The position numbers and the translations under genes are program-made. The notes below the pieces were generated by a model. That model did no database searches. It was given only the letters and a program-made list of their open reading frames with translations, and had not been told where the DNA came from. This document shows, one piece after another, positions 13,677-17,330 of a stretch of 17,330 bases of DNA. Location of the stretch: the NCBI GenBank assembly GCA_964544365.1, contig CAZJCW010000066.1:1-17330 (forward strand), written 5' to 3'. Numbering within the stretch: position 1 is the first letter of the stretch; the number at the start of each line of letters is the position of its first letter. This DNA is from Alsobacter sp964544365. Lineage in GTDB: Bacteria; Pseudomonadota; Alphaproteobacteria; Rhizobiales; Beijerinckiaceae.

Positions 13677-14378
13677 TCATCCCTGCCGGGCAAAGCGCCG
13701 GTACCAGCCCTCGGCGGCCAGCGTGTTCCGGAAGACGCGATTGCGGGACTGGGACTCCTCGGGGCTTTCGGCGCCGATGTCGCAGTCGAGGGCCGTCGTC
13801 TCGCGGCGAAAGGGGATCACCTGAACGAGCGGTGTCCCGCGTTCGAGCGTGTAGAGGCCGTCGTCCGCGACCGCGAAGAAAGGAAAGTTGACCGGCGCGC
13901 GATAGGTGTCGGTCTCCACCACGCCAGCGACCAGCTCGAAGACGGTCGAGGGCCTGTTCAGCAGCGGAACGAACAGGCAGCTCCAGCCCGGTGGCGTCGC
14001 GACCGTCCAATAATTGTGGAACTTGCAGGGCGGACGGGGTTCCCGCGGATGGCCATCGACCTGATGCGCCCCATGTGGACTGACCATCGGCTTGTCGAAG
14101 TCCCACCCCGCATCGACCGTCCTGCCTCCGTCGCGGATCTCGAGGCGCACCGTCGCGGCCAGCGGCAGCACGAAGCCGCACGTCATGGCGTCGATGAAGG
14201 GCATGCAGCGCTTGATCGTAAGGCCCGTGTCACGGGGCGAGCGATGCCGGCCGTCCACGGGCGGGAGACGCCTGAACCAGTCGGGCATGACGGTCTTCGC
14301 CGGCACGGGCTCGGCGATGACACCGAGATCCTCCGGCGCACACCGGAACGCTATCGTGGCCTTGGGCTTTCGAAACAT
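13677..14378 (-). CDS. DUF6065-like protein, unknown function
   Basis: This 233-residue soluble protein has no signal peptide or membrane helix. Its N-terminal block has PVPAKTVMPDWFRRLPP (24-40), then TIKRCMPFIDAMTCGFVLPL (54-73), then a central HNYWTVATPPGWSCLFVPLLNRP segment (121-143), then VVETDTYRAPVNFPFFAV (153-170) and VQVIPFRRE (185-193). I recognise this pattern from a family of unknown function seen often in tailed-phage and marine viral genomes (DUF6065, named from memory), so the label is tentative. The start at 14378 is chosen because CAGGAG lies six bases upstream; an earlier in-frame ATG at 14393 has none. It lies 60 bases after the protease with its own ECF-type promoter, whose -35 overlaps the protease stop codon. 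Function unknown; perhaps a dioxygenase-like or cupin-like enzyme. Confidence 0.75.
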   Translation of the reverse strand: MFRKPKATIAFRCAPEDLGVIAEPVPAKTVMPDWFRRLPPVDGRHRSPRDTGLTIKRCMPFIDAMTCGFVLPLAATVRLEIRDGGRTVDAGWDFDKPMVSPHGAHQVDGHPREPRPPCKFHNYWTVATPPGWSCLFVPLLNRPSTVFELVAGVVETDTYRAPVNFPFFAVADDGLYTLERGTPLVQVIPFRRETTALDCDIGAESPEESQSRNRVFRNTLAAEGWYRRFARQG

Positions 14379-14418
14379 CACGGTCTCCTGCATTGCGGCG
14401 CAAGCGGCGCCGCTGCAG

Positions 14419-14445
14419 AAGACGAGACGCGCCGGCCGTTATTCC
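14419..14445 (-). promoter_or_regulatory. ECF-type promoter of the DUF6065-like gene
   Basis: GGAATA (ending at 14445) and CGTCTT (14419-14424) are spaced with 16 bases between GGAAT and CGTC. The -35 box contains the TAA stop of the protease gene, so promoter and coding end overlap. The predicted leader is about 37 bases. Confidence 0.75.
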
Positions 14446-15833
14446 CGCGCCCTGTCGCGCGGCGGAGTTCCGCTGTCGCAGAGCCTTTCGATCTCCGGCA
14501 GACCCCAGCCGAAAACGTCGTCGCGCCCGGGCTGCCCGAGGTCGCGGGCAATCCCCGCGAGGGCGGACAGGGTGTCGCCGTCGGACGCTGCCGCCAGGCG
14601 ATGGCCGTAGCTGGCGAGGGCGGCGGTCACGAAAGGCGCGGCGAAGGACGTTCCGCTGCGCAGCCTCGTGCGACCGTTCCGGTCGGACATGGGAAGGCCG
14701 ACGCCGGGCGCCGCAAGATCGATGTAGGGACCCCGGTTGGCCCGCCTGTAGGCCTCGCTTCGCCCGTCGACGGCCGTGACCGCGATCGTCCAGTCGTAGG
14801 CGGCCGGATACAGCGGCCGTGCCGCCGGCCCGTCATTGCCCGCCGCCGCGACGAAGATCGCCCCGCGCGCGGATGCCGCCACGCCGGCCGCATCGAGGAC
14901 CGCATTGTCGGGCCCGGCCACACTGACATTCACGAAGCGCGCACCACGGTCCATCGCGACGTCGATCGCCGTCACCAGGTCGAACGCCTCGGCCTCGTCG
15001 ACCCCGTCACGGCGCTGGAACACGTCGATGGCGATCAGTCGGCCGTCCGCCGCGGTGCCGCCGAGGCCACGCAGCAGGATCGTCGCAACGGCCGTGCCGT
15101 GCTCGGTTCCGGCTGGCCGGCGCCGCGAGTCCACGACCCTGGTGACAGCCAGGCCCCGGTCGCGCAGATCCGGGTGGTCGAGGTCCAGGCCCGTGTCGAT
15201 CATGGCCACGCGCGCCTGCACGGCGCAGGCGGGATCCGCCGGCCAGCGCATCAACGCGAAGGGATCGACGGCAGTCCCGCCGGCTCCCGCGCCGGACATG
15301 GTCCGATAGCGGGCCCTGTAGCGATGGTTTCGGTCGGCGACGATCCCGGGAGAAAGCCCGCGCAGCCGGCCGAGGCTCGCTTCGAGGGACAAGCGGGCCG
15401 GGGCGGCGAGGCGCATCAGGCGCCCTTGCGGAAGCGTCACCGCACGCTCCTCGACAACCTCGAAGCCCGCGGCGACGATCCGCCGACGGTCGACGTCGGC
15501 CGGCACGAGGGCAACGAGGATCGGTCTCGCCGGCGGCCTCGCCTGCCCTTGCCCCGACCACGGCCAGTTGAAGCGAACGCCGCCGGCCGGCGGACGCCAG
15601 CCGCCGCCGCCCTCGGACGCGGCGCCGATCCCGCCCCCCGCGCCGCCGCCGCCTCCACCATCGTCGTCATCGTCATCCGCCAAAGCCGGCGCAACCAGGA
15701 GCGAGGGGCGCGGCATGTCGAGCAGCGCCGGAAGCGCGGCCTCCGCGCCCATGAACGCCGCGGCGGCGACGAGGAGCGCGCGGGCCTTCGCGCGCCATGC
15801 GCCTTGCGTGCGTTTCGTCCTCGAGATCGACAT
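14439..15833 (-). CDS. Secreted subtilisin-like serine protease (S8 family)
   Basis: This 464-residue protease has an N-terminal basic and hydrophobic export segment (about residues 1-33, possibly extending to 52). Next come a run of six Asp and a Gly-rich linker (53-78), then a propeptide-like region (about 104-175), then the catalytic domain. The catalytic triad is clear: Asp213 (AMIDTGLDLDHPDL), His245 (GTEHGTAVA) and Ser396 (SGTSFAAP). Asn333 in AAAGND forms the oxyanion hole. It probably acts in the periplasm or outside the cell. The ATG at 15833 is preferred because AGGA lies nine bases upstream; ATG at 15842 is the alternative. It is divergent from the ECF sigma gene and carries a matching ECF promoter, so it is a probable sigma target. 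It might also act on the anti-sigma or on the repeat protein; that is inference. Confidence 0.93.
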   Translation of the reverse strand: MSISRTKRTQGAWRAKARALLVAAAAFMGAEAALPALLDMPRPSLLVAPALADDDDDDGGGGGGAGGGIGAASEGGGGWRPPAGGVRFNWPWSGQGQARPPARPILVALVPADVDRRRIVAAGFEVVEERAVTLPQGRLMRLAAPARLSLEASLGRLRGLSPGIVADRNHRYRARYRTMSGAGAGGTAVDPFALMRWPADPACAVQARVAMIDTGLDLDHPDLRDRGLAVTRVVDSRRRPAGTEHGTAVATILLRGLGGTAADGRLIAIDVFQRRDGVDEAEAFDLVTAIDVAMDRGARFVNVSVAGPDNAVLDAAGVAASARGAIFVAAAGNDGPAARPLYPAAYDWTIAVTAVDGRSEAYRRANRGPYIDLAAPGVGLPMSDRNGRTRLRSGTSFAAPFVTAALASYGHRLAAASDGDTLSALAGIARDLGQPGRDDVFGWGLPEIERLCDSGTPPRDRARE

Positions 15834-15866
15834 CGGGTGCATTCCTGCTGGCCATCGTTCCTGCGC

Positions 15867-15894
15867 AAGACGCAACAGGGAGCGTTTCTATTCC
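15867..15894 (-). promoter_or_regulatory. ECF-type promoter of the S8 protease
   Basis: GGAATA (ending at 15894) and CGTCTT (15867-15872) have 17 bases between GGAAT and CGTC, one more than in the other three copies. The predicted leader is about 30 bases. Confidence 0.7.
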
Positions 15895-15947
15895 GCCTGC
15901 CCCGTGCCCGCCGTCGGCATTCATCTACCTTTGGTTGTTCAGTGTAC

Positions 15948-15974
15948 GGAATAAACTCCACGCCGGTTCGTCTT
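15948..15974 (+). promoter_or_regulatory. Autoregulatory ECF-type promoter of the sigma/anti-sigma operon
   Basis: GGAATA (from 15948) and CGTCTT (15969-15974) have 16 bases between GGAAT and CGTC. A start near 15980 gives a short leader holding the GAGGGA ribosome site (15985-15990). ECF factors usually activate their own gene, which supports assigning this promoter type to the sigma encoded here. Confidence 0.78.
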
Positions 15975-15995
15975 CCGCCGCGACGAGGGACCCAC

Positions 15996-16517
15996 ATGCC
16001 CGGACCGACGACACAGGACCTGATCGCGTTGCTCCCGAGATTGCGGCGATTCGCCCAGTCCCTGGCCGGCAATGCCGACGATGCCAGCGATCTCGTCCAG
16101 GCGGCGATGGAGCGGGCGCTGAAGGCGTTGGCGACGCTGGACGACGACGCGATGCTCGATGCCTGGATGTTCCGCATCATCCGCAACCTCTGGATCGACG
16201 GGCTGCGCAAGCGCCGGTCCGAGGGGGTGCACGAGACGATCGAGGACTGGTCGCACCTCAGCGACGTCGACGGCCGCACCGCGACCGAGGCACGCCTCAC
16301 CGCCCGCGAGGCTGCGGCGGCGATGGCGCGGCTTCCGCTCGAACAGCAGGACATCCTGCGCCGCGTCTGCGTCGAGGGTCAAAGCTACAAGGATGCGGCG
16401 CGCGAGCTGGACATTCCGATCGGAACGGTGATGAGCCGGCTGTCGCGCGCAAGACTGCGGTTGTCGAGCGAGCTGGGATTGTCCGACAACGCACCCGCCA
16501 GGGAGGCACGCCCATGA
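15996..16517 (+). CDS. ECF (sigma-70 family, group 4) RNA polymerase sigma factor
   Basis: This 173-residue sigma factor has only regions 2 and 4. Region 2 spans about 10-75, with DASDLVQAAMERAL and the -10-recognition helix MFRIIRNLWIDGLRKRR. Region 4 spans about 107-160, with LPLEQQDILRRVCVEGQSYKDAA and the helix-turn-helix IPIGTVMSRLSRARLRL. It directs RNA polymerase to a small promoter set. The matching words ahead of its own gene and of three neighbours define a likely regulon. The ATG at 15996 has GAGGGA five bases upstream. Its stop overlaps the anti-sigma start (ATGA), so the pair is co-translated. The inducing signal is unknown. It lacks the receiver-like N-terminal domain and NepR partner of the general-stress system. 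Confidence 0.95.
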   Translation: MPGPTTQDLIALLPRLRRFAQSLAGNADDASDLVQAAMERALKALATLDDDAMLDAWMFRIIRNLWIDGLRKRRSEGVHETIEDWSHLSDVDGRTATEARLTAREAAAAMARLPLEQQDILRRVCVEGQSYKDAARELDIPIGTVMSRLSRARLRLSSELGLSDNAPAREARP

Positions 16518-17236
16518 CGACGCCCGATCGATCCATGCCGTCCGACGACGACCTGATGGCGCTCGCCGACGGGGAGCTGCCGCCCGAACGGGAGGCCGCG
16601 CTGCGGGCGCAGCTCGCCGCCGATCCCGCGGCAGCGGAGCGCTTCGCCGACTTCGTCGAGAGCCGGGCGCTGGCGCAAGCCATCCTGGCCGACCCGGCCG
16701 CCACGCCGGCGGACGCCGTGCCCATCGCGCGGCCGGGCCCGCGCCTTGTCGCCTCGCGCCCGGAACCGGCGAACCGTCGCAGGTTCGACTGGCGGGTTCC
16801 GCTGGCCGCCGCAGCCGGGCTCGTGATGGGCGTGCCGCTGGGCATCGCCGTGCTGAACCTCGGCCCCTGGGGAGCGGACGACCGGAGCTTCGCGCAAGAC
16901 GCGCCCTTGACCCGCGCCCTCTCGACTCTGGCAAGCGGCCAGACGGCGCCGGTCGGCGCCGCGACGGCGACGATCCTCGCCACCCACCGGACCGGACCGG
17001 ACACCATCTGCCGCGAGGTGCTTCTGTCGGAGGGGGATGCGGGACGCCTGCGGCCGGTCTCCACCTTCGTGGGCTGCCGAAGCGGCGGACGGTGGACGAT
17101 CATCGCCACCTTCCCCGAGGCCGGGGCCGGAGGCTACGCCCCGGCCTCCGGCCAGGAGCTTGCCGACGGGCTGCTGCGGTCGCTCGGCAGCGCCGGCGCG
17201 CTTTCGGCGCAGGAGGAGGCATCGGCCCTGCGGTAG
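16514..17236 (+). CDS. Membrane-anchored anti-sigma factor
   Basis: This 240-residue protein has an N-terminal cytoplasmic sigma-binding segment (DDDLMALADGELPPEREAAL, 11-30, then LAADPAAAERFADF), as in transmembrane anti-sigma factors. It lacks the HxxxCxxC of zinc-binding types. One membrane helix lies at about 94-115. The periplasmic part (about 120-240) has a single pair of cysteines, Cys166 and Cys188, that could form a disulfide and act as a redox or folding sensor; that is inference. It overlaps the sigma stop by four bases. Its ribosome site GGGAGG (16501-16506) lies inside the sigma gene. It most likely holds the sigma factor at the membrane until a periplasmic signal releases it. 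No site-2 protease or site-1 DegS-like protease gene is seen here, though the neighbouring S8 protease might contribute. Confidence 0.9.
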   Translation: MTTPDRSMPSDDDLMALADGELPPEREAALRAQLAADPAAAERFADFVESRALAQAILADPAATPADAVPIARPGPRLVASRPEPANRRRFDWRVPLAAAAGLVMGVPLGIAVLNLGPWGADDRSFAQDAPLTRALSTLASGQTAPVGAATATILATHRTGPDTICREVLLSEGDAGRLRPVSTFVGCRSGGRWTIIATFPEAGAGGYAPASGQELADGLLRSLGSAGALSAQEEASALR

Positions 17237-17242
17237 CGTGCG

Positions 17243-17259
17243 CCCGCCTGCCGGGCGGG
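17243..17259 (+). terminator. Hairpin after the anti-sigma gene
   Basis: A CCCGCC / GGCGGG stem with a 5-base loop begins 6 bases after the anti-sigma stop. It is GC-rich with no U-run. The last 70 bases of the window beyond it hold no gene I can support, although a frame with GVNKLVDHLYRTG runs off the right edge. Confidence 0.45.
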
Positions 17260-17330
17260 AGGCCGACGCCTCGCATCCGACGCCGATGCCGGGGTCAACA
17301 AGCTGGTGGACCACCTCTACCGCACTGGTC

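Noticed and set aside
13374..16517. Long plus-strand frame running into the sigma gene
   Set aside because: Only the part from 15996 has sigma-factor similarity and a ribosome site. The rest is a shadow of the protease and DUF6065-like genes.
17286..17330. Possible start of another gene at the right edge
   Set aside because: An ATG at 17286 has no ribosome site, and another frame (GVNKLVDHLYRTG) is equally open. Too little sequence to decide.

Overview
This is a GC-rich, densely packed bacterial window, most likely from an alphaproteobacterium. The base composition, Shine-Dalgarno sites and the mix of gene families (tripartite tricarboxylate transporter, SqrR/BigR-type regulator, ECF sigma with a membrane anti-sigma) all fit that, but no rRNA or other marker gene fixes the taxon. 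A run of 100 Ns at 3983-4082 is a scaffold gap, so linkage between the genes left and right of it is not proven. Most long open frames in this GC-rich DNA are shadows. The genes called here rest on family motifs, start sites and tight spacing. No gene-free stretch exceeds about 300 bases; the longest is 3888-4130 and includes the gap.

Left block (1-3887, all minus strand): a transport and desulfation operon in the order sulfatase, TctB, TctA, TctC. The sulfatase stop and the TctB start overlap. The sulfatase has a formylglycine-type active site and no signal peptide. The natural reading is that a sulfate ester is imported and hydrolysed in the cytoplasm.

Middle block (4131-12874): a sulfide-response neighbourhood. 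It holds an AhpD/CMD-like protein, an RND efflux permease with its periplasmic adaptor, a divergent ArsR-family regulator, a DUF2892 membrane protein, a type I-like sulfide:quinone oxidoreductase (SQR) and a double-ATPase ArsA. The regulator has the two cysteines, 66 residues apart, that define the SqrR/BigR persulfide sensors. The same 11-base word (CGTATATWCGA) occurs at the SQR promoter, as a perfect 14-base palindrome, and at the regulator/adaptor junction. This suggests one sulfide sensor controls both SQR and an RND pump.

Right block (12984-17236): an ECF sigma factor and its membrane anti-sigma (plus strand), next to three minus-strand genes: a secreted subtilisin-like protease, a protein of a family I associate with phages (DUF6065-like), and a secreted Ser/Asn-repeat protein. 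Each of the four transcription units is preceded by the same promoter word, GGAATA, then 15 or 16 bases, then CGTCTT. That makes this a self-contained, probably undescribed ECF regulon, and it is the strongest new signal in the window.
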